From NCBI GenBank assembly GCA_030740295.1, contig JASLXP010001235.1, positions 1-40,493 on the forward strand: a stretch of 40,493 bases of DNA, given 5' to 3'. Position 1 is the stretch's first letter. Each line of letters opens with the position of its first letter. The position numbers and the translations under genes are program-made. Positions 16,027 through 26,100 of this stretch are shown here, one piece after another. This stretch comes from Planctomycetota bacterium. GTDB taxonomy: Bacteria > Planctomycetota > PUPC01 > JACPCR01. The notes under the pieces were generated by a model. It was not told where the DNA came from and did no database searches. It worked only from the letters and a program-made list of their open reading frames with translations.

Positions 16027-18003
16027 TTGAAATCTCATTCTCCTGAAATCCTGGTCATCGGTCTCGTGTGCATCCTTGGTTGTGACAACAAACCGTACAA
16101 AGAATCTTCCGCGACCAGCAACACGCAGTACGGCACGATCGGTGAGGATCCCAAGAGTATGGACCCCAGCTTCGCGTACGATTCGCTCTCGCTTTCGATC
16201 CTTGGCTCGATCTACGACACGCTGCTGCAGTATTCGTATCTGAAAAGGCCCTACCAGGTCGAGCCGTCTCTGGCGGCAAAGATGCCCGAGCCTATTCTGG
16301 CGAAGGAAGGCGAAGACTTGCCCGGCCCGTACGGATTTCGTATCACGCTGAAGAAGGGACTGCGGTTTCAGGACGACCCCTGCTTTGAAGCGACCAGGGG
16401 CGAGGGACGGCCGGTCAACACGAACGATTTTATCTTCTCACTCAAGAGACTTGCCGATCCCGCGGTGAACAGCCCGGTCCGTTCCATCTTCACAGAGAAG
16501 ATTGCCGGGCTGGCTGAGTTCAACAAAGAAAACCAGAAACTCTTCAAAAAGTTGAAAGAGGAAGGCAAAGAACCGGCCGCGGATTACTCGATGGAAGTGA
16601 GCGGCATTCGCAAAATCGATGATCTGGTCTTCGAGGTCTATCTGACCGAAGCGTATCCGCAGTTTCTCTACTGGCTGGCCATGCCGTTCACCACGCCGAT
16701 TCCTCGTGAGGCGGTGGCGTATTACGACTCTGAAAAATTTCCCGGCCGCGTGGATTTCAAAGACCATCCTGTGGGCACTGGCGCATACTTTCTGAAGGAA
16801 TACCGCAAGGGACAGCGAATGGTGCTGGCACACAATCAGAACTTTCGTGAGGACTTCTATCCGAGCGATGGTGAACCCGGCGACAAAGAGGCCGGCCTGC
16901 TGGATGATGCCGGCAAACGGATGCCGTTCGTAGACGAATTTGTTATCTCGCTGGTGAAGGAATCCATCCCGCGGTGGTACATGTTTCGTCAGGGCTACCT
17001 GGATGGCTCAGGCATCCCGAACGAATCTTTCGATCGTGTGATCACGGCCGAAGGCACACTGTCAGAGAACATGGCATCGAAAGGCATCCGTCTCTTCAAA
17101 GCAAAAAGGCTCGTCACCTATTACTACGCGTTCAACATGGACGATCCGCTGGTCGGCAAGAACAGAAAACTCCGACAGGCCATGGGCTGCGCTATCAATA
17201 CTGCGGAATACATTGATCTCTATCTGAACAAACTCGCCACCGTGGCGCAGAGCCCGCTTCCGCCAGGCATCTTTGGCTACGATTCTGGATACCGAAACCG
17301 GTTTCGATTCTACGATCTTGACAAGGCGCGTGGCCTGCTCGAGGAGGCCGGATACGAGGATGGAATCGATCCGGAGACCGGTGAGCCACTGGTCATTACT
17401 TTCGACACATCCGATACGAGCGCATCTGGCCGGCAGGTGACGCGCTGGCTGACCTCGCAGATAGAAGAGGTTGGCATTAGGCTGAAGGTGGTCGTCAACG
17501 ATTGGAACACGCACCAGCAGAAGGCGGATGTGGGAAATTTCCAATTCATTCGATACGGCTGGCTGGCAGATTATCCAGATCCGGAGAACTTTCTGTTTCT
17601 TCTCGCATCAGAGAACAAACGACCGGGCGTGAATTACGCCAATTTCTTTAACGACGAATATGATGCCCTCTTCAACAAGATGAAAGGGATGGTCAGTCAC
17701 GGCGAGGAAGGCACCAAACGCAAAGCCATCATTCGGGATATGCTCAAGATTCTTGAAGAGGAATGCCCCTGGGTGCCCAGCCACCATTCGGAGACGTTCA
17801 GTCTCGTTCATGATTGGAATATGAATGTGAAGCTCCACGGCCCCGGCCACAATCTTCGCAAATATAAAAGAATCGATGCCACCGCGCGCGCGGCCAAGAG
17901 AAAGGAGTGGAACAAGCCAAAGTATGAATGGGTCGCTCTCACATTGTGTGTGCTCTTCGCGCTGACGTTGCCCGGGTTCTTCTATGTGAGGGGGAGGAGG
18001 TAG
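16027..18003 (+). CDS. Peptide-type ABC solute-binding lipoprotein with C-terminal membrane anchor
   Basis: A 658-residue member of the family-5 extracellular solute-binding proteins (dipeptide/oligopeptide/nickel type). The start is TTG at 16027; it gives a short lipoprotein signal with lipobox ILGC (Cys at residue 19). Family features include DPKSMDPSFAYDSLSLSILG near the N-terminus, DDPCFEATRGEGRPVNTNDF, and DYPDPENFLFLLAS toward the end. A second membrane helix at the very C-terminus (ALTLCVLFALTLPGFFYV) is unusual for the family, which normally has only the N-terminal signal. No permease or ATPase gene is adjacent, so its transporter must be elsewhere or it acts alone. It converges on the gene at 18049. 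Confidence 0.88.
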   Translation: MKSHSPEILVIGLVCILGCDNKPYKESSATSNTQYGTIGEDPKSMDPSFAYDSLSLSILGSIYDTLLQYSYLKRPYQVEPSLAAKMPEPILAKEGEDLPGPYGFRITLKKGLRFQDDPCFEATRGEGRPVNTNDFIFSLKRLADPAVNSPVRSIFTEKIAGLAEFNKENQKLFKKLKEEGKEPAADYSMEVSGIRKIDDLVFEVYLTEAYPQFLYWLAMPFTTPIPREAVAYYDSEKFPGRVDFKDHPVGTGAYFLKEYRKGQRMVLAHNQNFREDFYPSDGEPGDKEAGLLDDAGKRMPFVDEFVISLVKESIPRWYMFRQGYLDGSGIPNESFDRVITAEGTLSENMASKGIRLFKAKRLVTYYYAFNMDDPLVGKNRKLRQAMGCAINTAEYIDLYLNKLATVAQSPLPPGIFGYDSGYRNRFRFYDLDKARGLLEEAGYEDGIDPETGEPLVITFDTSDTSASGRQVTRWLTSQIEEVGIRLKVVVNDWNTHQQKADVGNFQFIRYGWLADYPDPENFLFLLASENKRPGVNYANFFNDEYDALFNKMKGMVSHGEEGTKRKAIIRDMLKILEEECPWVPSHHSETFSLVHDWNMNVKLHGPGHNLRKYKRIDATARAAKRKEWNKPKYEWVALTLCVLFALTLPGFFYVRGRR

Positions 18004-18012
18004 TGAAGAGTG

Positions 18013-18052
18013 GTGAATGGGGAATCCCTCGCTGGCTCGTGCTCCCATTCAC
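18013..18052. terminator. Hairpin between convergent genes
   Basis: GTGAATGGG (18013-18021) and CCCATTCAC (18044-18052) form a perfect 9-bp stem with a 22-base loop, just after the solute-binding protein stop and overlapping the end of the convergent gene. There is no clear T tract on either side, so it may be a Rho-assisted or RNA-protecting hairpin. Confidence 0.4.
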
Positions 18053-18840
18053 GCGCACGACTTCCGCAGATAACGAGACGCGGTGAAATTCAGGAAGGTT
18101 TTCACGACTTCGTACCCTGTCGAGAGCTGGTGAAAGACGCCATCCAGTTCCTGATTGCGGGCGAGGCGATGATCGCTAGCCAGGCCGTAGTAGGTCTTGC
18201 CGAAATCCATATAGAAATGTTCGTCTACAGGACGCCGGCGATAGCGGTGGCGGTGCTCGATGAATTCCGGGAAGAGCCCGGTCAGGAACAGCGTGTAGTT
18301 GCCGATGTGGCAATAGATCCGGAAACGGCGCACAGGATCAGATTTCTGACAGTCTTCGATCAGATCCACCAGGTAGTAAAAGGACTGCTCATCCGATTCG
18401 TTCACTTTGAACATCCGTGAGCTTCGCAAAAACACCGAGATCATGTTGGCCAGGTAATCGGTAATGCAATCGTCTGCGAGGAGCTTCTGCGCCCGCTCGG
18501 AAGTCCATGGAATCGCCCGCTCCTGCTGATTCACCTCGACCAGTTGTTCTTCCATGAGTTCCGGCTGGTTGATGAGGTCTTTGCTTGTCCTGCGGAGCAA
18601 CAACGAAAAGAAGAAATAGGGTGAGATACTTTGCACGATCGTACCGCGATCCATGAGCCGCTGAAACACCCGGTCGCTCTCCACCATTAACTCGATGATA
18701 TCCTGGTCTCCGTCGATGAGTTCCCTGATGTTCTCGTGATCCGTTCGCCGATCCGCATATGCCTTGATGACGAAGAGGAGATCTTCCTCCGACAGGTTTT
18801 CCAGATTATACCGGGTGAGTTCAGTACTGGGTTTGGACAT
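18049..18840 (-). CDS. Conserved-looking protein of unknown function
   Basis: A 263-residue protein with a very good ribosome binding site (AGGAGGAAA at 18852-18844 on the minus strand), so translation is well supported. I do not recognise the family. It has no signal peptide or membrane helix. The N-terminal half is acidic and helical (LENLSEEDLLFVIKAYADRR). The middle has SISPYFFFSLLLRR and ADDCITDYLANMISVFLRSS. The C-terminal part is Arg/Tyr-rich (EHRHRYRRR, FGKTYYGLASDHR). All-helical fold likely. It stands alone, convergent with the solute-binding protein. Confidence 0.75.
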   Translation of the reverse strand: MSKPSTELTRYNLENLSEEDLLFVIKAYADRRTDHENIRELIDGDQDIIELMVESDRVFQRLMDRGTIVQSISPYFFFSLLLRRTSKDLINQPELMEEQLVEVNQQERAIPWTSERAQKLLADDCITDYLANMISVFLRSSRMFKVNESDEQSFYYLVDLIEDCQKSDPVRRFRIYCHIGNYTLFLTGLFPEFIEHRHRYRRRPVDEHFYMDFGKTYYGLASDHRLARNQELDGVFHQLSTGYEVVKTFLNFTASRYLRKSCA

Positions 18841-19170
18841 GCATTTCCTCCTGGAATATCCATCGGGATCCCCATGCCTGTTAAATCATCGGAAAAACGG
18901 GCGATCCCTTGAGTGGGGCGTTAGCCCACTAATATTAGGTTACAAACGGCCACGAGTCATGAATGGCGCAACATAATGTAATCCGAGACTCGTATAGGCA
19001 CAATACCTGGTACCTGAAGATCTGCTCGCACCGCTCCTGCCCCATCCCGCTGATACCCGATCTCACTTGGGGGAACACTGGTGTGCGATTGCGTCTTTGC
19101 AGGGAGCGGGCCTTGCATCCCGCGGGCGATTCACTGCGTGAGAGGTCACCCTTCTCCGCCTCTGACGGGC
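18841..19170. other. Intergenic stretch without a supported gene
   Basis: About 330 bases between two minus-strand genes. Short frames exist on both strands (for example 18963-19214 plus) but have no ribosome binding site or recognisable sequence. The first bases hold the Shine-Dalgarno of the gene at 18049-18840. No tRNA, clear terminator or promoter was seen. Confidence 0.5.
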
Positions 19171-22100
19171 TCATTCTTTCAGGGCTAGAATCTCGTGGAC
19201 GATCATTAGTCTGAATGCGCCGTATGTGCCAAACCTGTCTCTCACCTGTTTCATCCCAGCCCACTGGCCACTGACCGGTGCAATGATCTCGCTCACCTTT
19301 CTGATTGCTGCGCTTTCACTCAAACCTTTTCGCACCAGCGCGTTCACCAGCGTCTGCAGGTACCGGGCATCATCAATGCCCTCCCGGCAGCCTTCCCAAC
19401 CGATGGTGCGATACCAGACACCGTCGTTTCGGAAGCGGTCGCCGTTCCTGGGTACGACGACGCAGGTACGGTTGTTCCAGTCGTAGCCGAAGGTGGTGAT
19501 GCCGCGGAGCTTCCCGTAATTGCCGTAGTGCCAGGACATCAGACCAGTCTGAAATCGCTGCGCATTCGGCCATCGAAGGCGGACCTGCATGTAAGTCCAT
19601 CGAACGTTCTCCCGAAACCAATGCCGGACATCCTGATCCTGTATGAAGGATTTGATGGTCTTTGTTCTCGGATCAAAGGTCACCGTCAGATGCGCCCAGA
19701 AACGTCGGTCAGTACCACCGAGCTGCTTCCTCTGCCATTTCGGATGACCCTTATCGGTCTCTTCGAGGTGCCAAATGGATGCCGTATCGCAGGAAAAGCC
19801 TGCTGCCCTTCCAAACAGGGGGCCCCACCCCTTGAACCACATCGAAATCGACCAGCCGTCTTTGAATTCCCGTTCGGTCGCCAGCTCAATGAACTGCTGA
19901 CCGCCGAACTGAATTCCATTGCCCAACTTGCACGGCACGAACTTTGGTTTGCCACTAAATTTGTAAGCCTTACTGCCGGGTTCATCAAAGGATAGATATT
20001 GGACGAGTCCCCTGGTGGCCGGACGTTCGTGCTGCCTGAGGATTTCCTTTTCAGCCAAGGGGCGTTCATAGATTCGCACCTCGTCCAGTTCTCCTCGATA
20101 CATGCTGAACCCGCGTCCACGAGATCCGCGGCCGATATCCGAGATCCTGCCGGCAAAGACCTCCTTCTCATACCTGTGCGTCACGATCTTAGGTTCTGAG
20201 TAATATCGAACGATCTTCCCGCCAAAGACCGCGTGGTCGATGTTGTTCTTCCAGGTGAAGCTGTTGAGTGTGGAAAAAGTCTCAAGGCCCGCTTCCTTTG
20301 CCAGGCCTGCGGCAAACGTGGTCCACAGGCGCCTCCACGGCGTGCCGTCCGGCTCATCTACCGGAAAGACGCGCATGGTGATTCCAATTTTTCCACACTC
20401 TTCTTTGACTTTGCGGAAGCCCTGAACAATCAGCGACCGCATCCGAGCGTCCATCCGTGCAGCGTCTCGTGCGGCCCTTTCGCGGATTACCTGTTTCTTG
20501 TCCACCTTTGGCGCATCATCCAGTTCATCCAGAACGGAATCATCTGTCTCCTCTCCAGCCGCAATCGAAATTCCGTCAGCCAGTGCGCCGAGTGAACTGT
20601 CCGCCTCTTCTTTGAGTGCCTTCTGCAGATACTTCTTCTCGAAGTGTTTCCTCAGATCTGTCAGCTCCTGCATGCGAACATACTGGTCTGGATCGAGCTT
20701 CAATCCCAGGTGCGCAAGCGCCGCGCGAACAATCCCATGCGCCACGCTGGTATCCGCGACCTCGAGCGCAAGGCCCGTCTCTTCAAGCACGGTTTTCAGT
20801 TTTCTGTAACCGGAGGAATTCACCGTCACTTCCCCATCCTTAGAGATCCTGAAACTGAAGTTTGCACCACAGGTGCGCGCAAGCCCGGTGTAGCCGTGCT
20901 CCCTGATGTCCCGAAGGCAGGCGACGTTCTCCGGCTGCCAGACAGGTGTCCATTGCAGACGCCACATCCAATAGGTCTGACGCGGCGGGTCTAATTTGAA
21001 CGGGAGCACCTCACACTCGAGAGGGAGGGTGGCAAGCACTTCCTCGTTGGAAACCACATGAAGTGTCGACTTGTAGAGCCCCGGCGCCTGCCCATGCGGA
21101 ATGCGGAGATCGAGGTAGAAACGAGCGTTGAACTTGGCAGGCACAGCGGGCCTCATCTCGGTCAGAGGAACCAGCATCTCCGGCGACCGTCCCCTGTGTT
21201 CAATCGGATTTCGTGCACCCGTAACCACCCCTCTTTCGTCGGGAGCAACAGTAACTGTGGCTTCGGGGTCCCTCTTCATTGAAACGGGCTCGTTCAGAAT
21301 CTCCCGGTCAACATCATCCGCTGCTACCTCCTCGCCCTTGATAACTGCATTCGCCGCGGAATCAGGTGTTTCAAAACTGATGTCCTCTGCCGCGTCTTTG
21401 GCTGGCGGAGGCCGCCACTGATTGAGCCAGAATGTTTTGAGATTCTTCGCTGGAATCAAGTTTCCTCCCTGACCGCGAAAATCGGTCCACCTGAAGTGAA
21501 CATCCTTCAGATCTCGCAGCGCAAAGAGATTCAGCGTTATTGGTTCGAATTCCCCGGCGCAGCCACTCATCCGCAACGGCCTGGAAAGCATGTCTGCCTG
21601 AGGTGTCTGCCACGAATAGAGATTCTCATCCCAATCGAGCGAAGAGACGATGAACGGCTGCTTCTGCTCCCATACCTGCACCGAGCGCAGGCGCAGAACA
21701 GTCGTTTCACCTGCGTCTGCGACACCAAACTCGAGGGTGTGCTTGCCCGGTTCAAGCTCCAACTGAATCAGGTAATCGAAGTAGTGACAAAGCTGAGCCC
21801 GGTCTGTTGGGAATTCGCCGGCGGTGGGAACGAACCAGGACTGGCGTTCTGCGTCATACAGTGGCTTCCGCTTTATCTGTTCGGCTTTTCGATAAACGAT
21901 TTCCGTCTTGTTCAAGACCTTTCCCAAACCGGGAGTGAAGATTCGACCATCCAGGCTGATCTTCAGGTTGCGTTTCCCAACGCCGGGTTCCGCCTGGCCG
22001 TCACTTCTTACCTCGAACCACAGAAATACAGGCTTGTCGGTACTCCGGAATTGCACGGCCTTCGTTGCGTCTTTCGACAGAGCAACTTCGCCGGCCTGAT

Positions 22101-22176
22101 GCAAGACATCTCTCGCGTGGAGAGAGAGGCACGCGAAGGAAATCGAGTAGATTGAGAGAATGGTTCTGCGGCGCAC
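19171..22176 (-). CDS. Secreted DUF4091-type (glycoside-hydrolase-like) protein with LamG-like insert
   Basis: A 1001-residue protein starting at GTG (22176) with a signal peptide (ILSIYSISFACLSLHA). The N-terminal part is beta-sandwich-like (LELEPGKHTLEFGVADAGE). From about residue 330 the sequence follows the DUF4091 layout: FYLDLRIPHGQAPGLYKSTL, then a TIM-barrel-like region with VDEPDGTPWRRLW (about 607-619; Asp and Glu are candidate catalytic acids), and the C-terminal signature WEGCREGIDDARYLQTL. Between about 675 and 855 a LamG/concanavalin-like module is inserted. Its closing motif (GELDEVRIYERPLAEKEI) comes before its opening motif (GLVQYLSFDE...GNGIQF), so it looks circularly permuted. 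Probably acts on an extracellular glycan; substrate unknown. Confidence 0.85.
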   Translation of the reverse strand: MRRRTILSIYSISFACLSLHARDVLHQAGEVALSKDATKAVQFRSTDKPVFLWFEVRSDGQAEPGVGKRNLKISLDGRIFTPGLGKVLNKTEIVYRKAEQIKRKPLYDAERQSWFVPTAGEFPTDRAQLCHYFDYLIQLELEPGKHTLEFGVADAGETTVLRLRSVQVWEQKQPFIVSSLDWDENLYSWQTPQADMLSRPLRMSGCAGEFEPITLNLFALRDLKDVHFRWTDFRGQGGNLIPAKNLKTFWLNQWRPPPAKDAAEDISFETPDSAANAVIKGEEVAADDVDREILNEPVSMKRDPEATVTVAPDERGVVTGARNPIEHRGRSPEMLVPLTEMRPAVPAKFNARFYLDLRIPHGQAPGLYKSTLHVVSNEEVLATLPLECEVLPFKLDPPRQTYWMWRLQWTPVWQPENVACLRDIREHGYTGLARTCGANFSFRISKDGEVTVNSSGYRKLKTVLEETGLALEVADTSVAHGIVRAALAHLGLKLDPDQYVRMQELTDLRKHFEKKYLQKALKEEADSSLGALADGISIAAGEETDDSVLDELDDAPKVDKKQVIRERAARDAARMDARMRSLIVQGFRKVKEECGKIGITMRVFPVDEPDGTPWRRLWTTFAAGLAKEAGLETFSTLNSFTWKNNIDHAVFGGKIVRYYSEPKIVTHRYEKEVFAGRISDIGRGSRGRGFSMYRGELDEVRIYERPLAEKEILRQHERPATRGLVQYLSFDEPGSKAYKFSGKPKFVPCKLGNGIQFGGQQFIELATEREFKDGWSISMWFKGWGPLFGRAAGFSCDTASIWHLEETDKGHPKWQRKQLGGTDRRFWAHLTVTFDPRTKTIKSFIQDQDVRHWFRENVRWTYMQVRLRWPNAQRFQTGLMSWHYGNYGKLRGITTFGYDWNNRTCVVVPRNGDRFRNDGVWYRTIGWEGCREGIDDARYLQTLVNALVRKGLSESAAIRKVSEIIAPVSGQWAGMKQVRDRFGTYGAFRLMIVHEILALKE

Positions 22177-22316
22177 AGTCAGTCAGCTTCCGTCAAAGGC
22201 TGATAGGACCGCACATGATCACCGCATCCAAGACATGTGCAATCTCTTGCGCCAGGATAGTATGCTCATAGACGTCCGTCCCCTGCGACAAGAACCATCA
22301 TCGACAGGCTGATTCG

Positions 22317-22354
22317 GGGACAGAATGGTGTGGCGCAAAAAACCATTCTGTCCC
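22317..22354. repeat. 13-bp perfect inverted repeat (REP-like palindrome)
   Basis: GGGACAGAATGGT (22317-22329) and ACCATTCTGTCCC (22342-22354), separated by 12 bases, lie between the divergent DUF4091 and dioxygenase genes. The GGGGACAGAAT core and the flanking GATTCGGGG recall REP-type palindromes linked to Y1/RAYT transposases, but this is from memory and no transposase is present. It could also be a terminator-like hairpin or an operator. Confidence 0.7.
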
Positions 22355-22419
22355 AAATTAACGTGTCTATTTTCTCTATCGTATCAGTCAGATCACTCAT
22401 AAATCAGGAGCCCGAAACC

Positions 22420-23124
22420 ATGCCTTTGCCGCCAGAACAGAAGTGGTTTTTCCGTCATAACGGTTTTCTCCAGCTCGACGCCCTCCCAGTGGAGCTGGTC
22501 GAAGAAGCCTGCGCAGAAATCTGGGCTGACATCGAGGCTGAGAAAGAACCCGTGGTCCGTGCTGCAGACGGCAGCGTGCACCGATTGAGCAACATCATCG
22601 AGCGTCATCCTGTGTTCATGAAGATTGTGACCTGGCCGGCGATTGTCGACGCGCTGCGAGCATTCATCGGCCCGAATGTCGAGCTGCATCGGAACCGGCA
22701 CAATCATGCCACGCTTCGCAAAGATACCGGCTCCGTGTATTGGCATCGGGATGTCAGGACATTTACGCATACCTGTATCACCGCCATCGTCTACCTGGAA
22801 GAGGCCAACCTCGAGAACGGCTGCACCCAGGTCGTTCCCGGCTCGCAAAATTTACCGTGGTACGAATTCCCGCTGGAGAAGAATCAGGAAATCATCGATG
22901 CCGGCCTGCTGGAGCAGGCGGTACGGCTGCCCATGCCTGCCGGTGGCATCCTGCTGATGGACGGATGCTGCATTCACAGCCCGGGCATGAACTACACCGA
23001 CGGCACACGCATGAGCATGACCGTGGGCTACCACGGCGTGAACGAATTCCGGAAAGGCGAAGACCCAAAATCATTGCTCATCTGCGGCGAGCGGATTTAC
23101 GACGGAAATGACCGGGCGAGGTGA
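22420..23124 (+). CDS. Phytanoyl-CoA dioxygenase family protein (Fe(II)/2-oxoglutarate oxygenase)
   Basis: Start at 22420 chosen because CAGGAG lies at 22405-22410; a GTG frame from 22330 would begin inside the inverted repeat. The 234-residue product has the family's iron ligands: HRD at 109-111 (His109, Asp111) and distal His186 in CCIHSPGMN, plus Arg197 in DGTRMSM, expected to bind 2-oxoglutarate. VVPGSQNLPW (138-147) is also typical. The length is slightly short of typical PhyH members. It would hydroxylate an unknown small molecule in the cytoplasm. Divergent from the DUF4091 gene and convergent with the giant gene, so no operon hints at the substrate. Confidence 0.9.
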   Translation: MPLPPEQKWFFRHNGFLQLDALPVELVEEACAEIWADIEAEKEPVVRAADGSVHRLSNIIERHPVFMKIVTWPAIVDALRAFIGPNVELHRNRHNHATLRKDTGSVYWHRDVRTFTHTCITAIVYLEEANLENGCTQVVPGSQNLPWYEFPLEKNQEIIDAGLLEQAVRLPMPAGGILLMDGCCIHSPGMNYTDGTRMSMTVGYHGVNEFRKGEDPKSLLICGERIYDGNDRAR

Positions 23125-23178
23125 AACCCGATCACGAACGAGCGTCCCTCTCTCCGGATAGCGTCCACCCATCCACGT

Positions 23179-26100
23179 TTACATCTTCGGCTTTGCGGCC
23201 TCCCTCACTATGGCGCCGTCGTCGTCGCTCAGGACAAGCATCGAGAATCGATTCACCTGGTCGATGAGGTTGGTGTTCAGAGAGGTGAAATCGAAACGGC
23301 CTCTGAGGTCGGTGTAGCCGTCCTTGTAGAAACGGTGCTGGCCGTTGTTGAGGCGTGCGTACACTTTTACGTAAACAGCCTTGAGTGGCTTGCCTGTTTC
23401 CTGATGCGTGATCTTCAGGTGGCCGTAATTTTCGATGACCTGCAGCGCGATCGAGTTAGAGAAATAAGGCTGCGATTTGCGGATGCCTCCGGACTGGATC
23501 TCGACCATCACATTCTGGTTGTGAAATTCCTTCGGCAGGTCGAAGGACAGAGTGGTTTTATCCGCGTCGAGCTTGAACGTGCGCGTCGCATTCGGCCGGA
23601 TGTAAGCGAATTGCCCCGCGTGCTGCTGGACGAAGGGGTTCTTTGAAAAAAGGAGCTCGACATCCATGCGGTAGAAATTCACCAGGCAGTCTCTGACGTT
23701 CTGGTAGTTCAGGTTCACCTTGCGGGCCTCGACCGTGAAATCGAATCCCGGCTCGGTCGCGGCGAGTTTAGTCTGCTGCTGCGAGCGGTCTTCGTCGTCG
23801 CGGATCTGTGGGCCCTCGCCTTTGATCTCGTCGAGATGGTCTTTGATTTCAGTGAAACGGTTGCGCCAGCGGTCGACCGGATGGCTGGCGTACTTGCGAG
23901 ACATCGCGGCTGCGTCCTCAAGCTTGCCACGATGCATGGCGAGGTATGCCTGCAGATAGTCGTACTGCATGTTCTCTTTCACCTTCACGCGATTGGCTCG
24001 AGCAAAGGTATCCGCGGCTTCTTCAACTCTGTCCTGCAGCAACAGGTAGTAGGTGACCGCGAGCAGGTCATCGTCATCCGGCTTCGGGCTGTAGGTCAGG
24101 GCCTTCATGAGTCGCTGGTACTGCTGGAAGAAACGGGTGTTGAGAATCTTTCGCCGGCCGCCGAGCTGATGGGCCCGAGGATTGACGAGCGGCTTGTATT
24201 CCAGGTGCTCGTAGGTCTTTCGCTCGACCGGGTCAAAGGTCACCAGCTCACAATCGATGACGCCGCCCGATTGCTTCACAAAACCGTTGTTGTGTTTGAG
24301 ATACTCACGAATCGTATTGACGTCGTTGTGCAGAATACCGTACGACCAGAGCGCGTTGTTGTAGGCGTGGCGTTCCTTGAGCAGCTTGATCGTCCTGGCA
24401 AAGAACGCCTTGTCACGCATGCGGAAGGCGATGTCGTTGAGATTGATTCGATTCAGATTGTTCGTGTCCAGATGTTTTGCGACGTTATCGTTCGCGCTGT
24501 TCTGAGAAACGAACTCCCATGATTCGGTATCCCGCCTGGTCGGCTCTCTTACTACCTTTAGCGTGCGATCCTCGCCGCGGGCGATGAGTGCTTCGTTCTT
24601 GGCCACGTGCACCGGAAAGAGCGAGTAATCGCCGGGCGCGGGGAAGTAGAAGTGGTAATCGAAGGTGCGCGTGGAGTAGGGCTGCAGCTCCCAGTGAAAA
24701 CTGCGGGTGTAGAAGCCGTTCATCACCGGCACGGAACCGTGCGGGATCTGCAGAAGGATGTCGAGCTTTTGCCGCGACGAGGTTGGATTGGTGATGACGA
24801 CTTGGCAGCCGTAAACCGTGTGGATGAGAAACTCGTCAGTCACGTATTTATCGAGACGTTCGTTGTTGACGTGACGATAGCGATCGTTGTGCTTGAAGAA
24901 GTTCTGGCTGACGAGAATGGGGGTCTTATCCTCTGCGTCCTTCGCTTCGAGAATCTCCTTGTGGAAGAGCACCGCAGGGCTTCCGCCGATGAGGTCCATC
25001 TGCGGCCCGTCGAAAGTGACCTTGTGTTCCTTGCTCTCGAATGGCAGATCGAGCACGGAAAGGGCAAACATCATTTCGGCGAAATTACCTGTCGCCAGGG
25101 GGAAGTGCGTCGAAAGGAACTCGCCTTCGCCCTGAAAAGCCGCGTAGTCGTTCCAGAATCCATTCACCTTGACGAGGCCGGCGTTCTGTTGATGGATGGT
25201 GAGCTTGTAGTAGTTGTTTTCAGCCCACTCGCTGGTCTTCTCGAGCTTTCGATAAAACTGCCGAGCCTGTTTGCGGCTTTGTCCCTCTGATCTGTAGAAG
25301 GCTTCGCCGCCGGCTTCATCTTCTTCGTCAGCTTTCGCAGCCAAATCCTTCAGCCCCTGCCTGCCCTTTGATTTCTTGGCAAGGACTGCCTTTGATTTTT
25401 CCGCCAGGGCCATTTCTTTCCTGTCCACCAGCTTATCCTGCGCCATCTTCTTGTTTTCGTTTCGACTGAAACCGCTGCTCGGGGCGGAGGCCGCCGTCTC
25501 CGGAGCATCCATCGGCGGCAGGGCTGCGCCTGGCTTTTGCGGCATCCTCTTGAGCAGCTTCTTTCCGGCCTGGGCAAAACCGTACTTGTCCGCAGTATCA
25601 AGAGCGCTGCCTTTGATGGCCGTCTTGAAGAGCTGATTAAAACGCTCGACGTTCGGCGGGATCATGTCGAACTTCTCTTTTACGTGACGGGCCAGCGATG
25701 CCTGGCGTGCACGAATGTTCTGTCCAAGCAGGATCCGCTCGGCCACGTTGAGCTGTGCGAATTTCCATGCATCGAGGTAGCTGTCCAGGTCTTCCTCGAG
25801 CAGCCAGCGGTCGAGAAAAGTCTTGTCCTTCTTGTTTTTCAGGTACGGTTGGATGACCTTCTTAAAGAATTCAGGATCTTTCCTGTAAATAAAAAAGTTC
25901 AGCTCATGGCAGGCGTATTTGGAGTATTTCTCCTGCTTTTCCTCGGGCTTGAGGCCCGGCCAGTTGTTGATGAAGACGAACTCCTGCAGTGTGCTGTTGC
26001 CGCTCAATGTGTTGAGCAGTGAATACACCTTCGGCAGGCTGTCGTAAGCCTCAAACTTGGAGGTGGTGATGTCATTCAACACAAACTTCTCACCGGCCTT

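Noticed and set aside
18935..19264. 109-residue minus frame and 83-residue plus frame near the DUF4091 gene end
   Set aside because: Overlap the DUF4091 coding end or lack any start signal or family feature.
24780..24830. GCQ in the giant protein as an alpha-2-macroglobulin thioester
   Set aside because: The motif reads YGCQVV, not GCGEQ, and lies outside a thioester-domain context.
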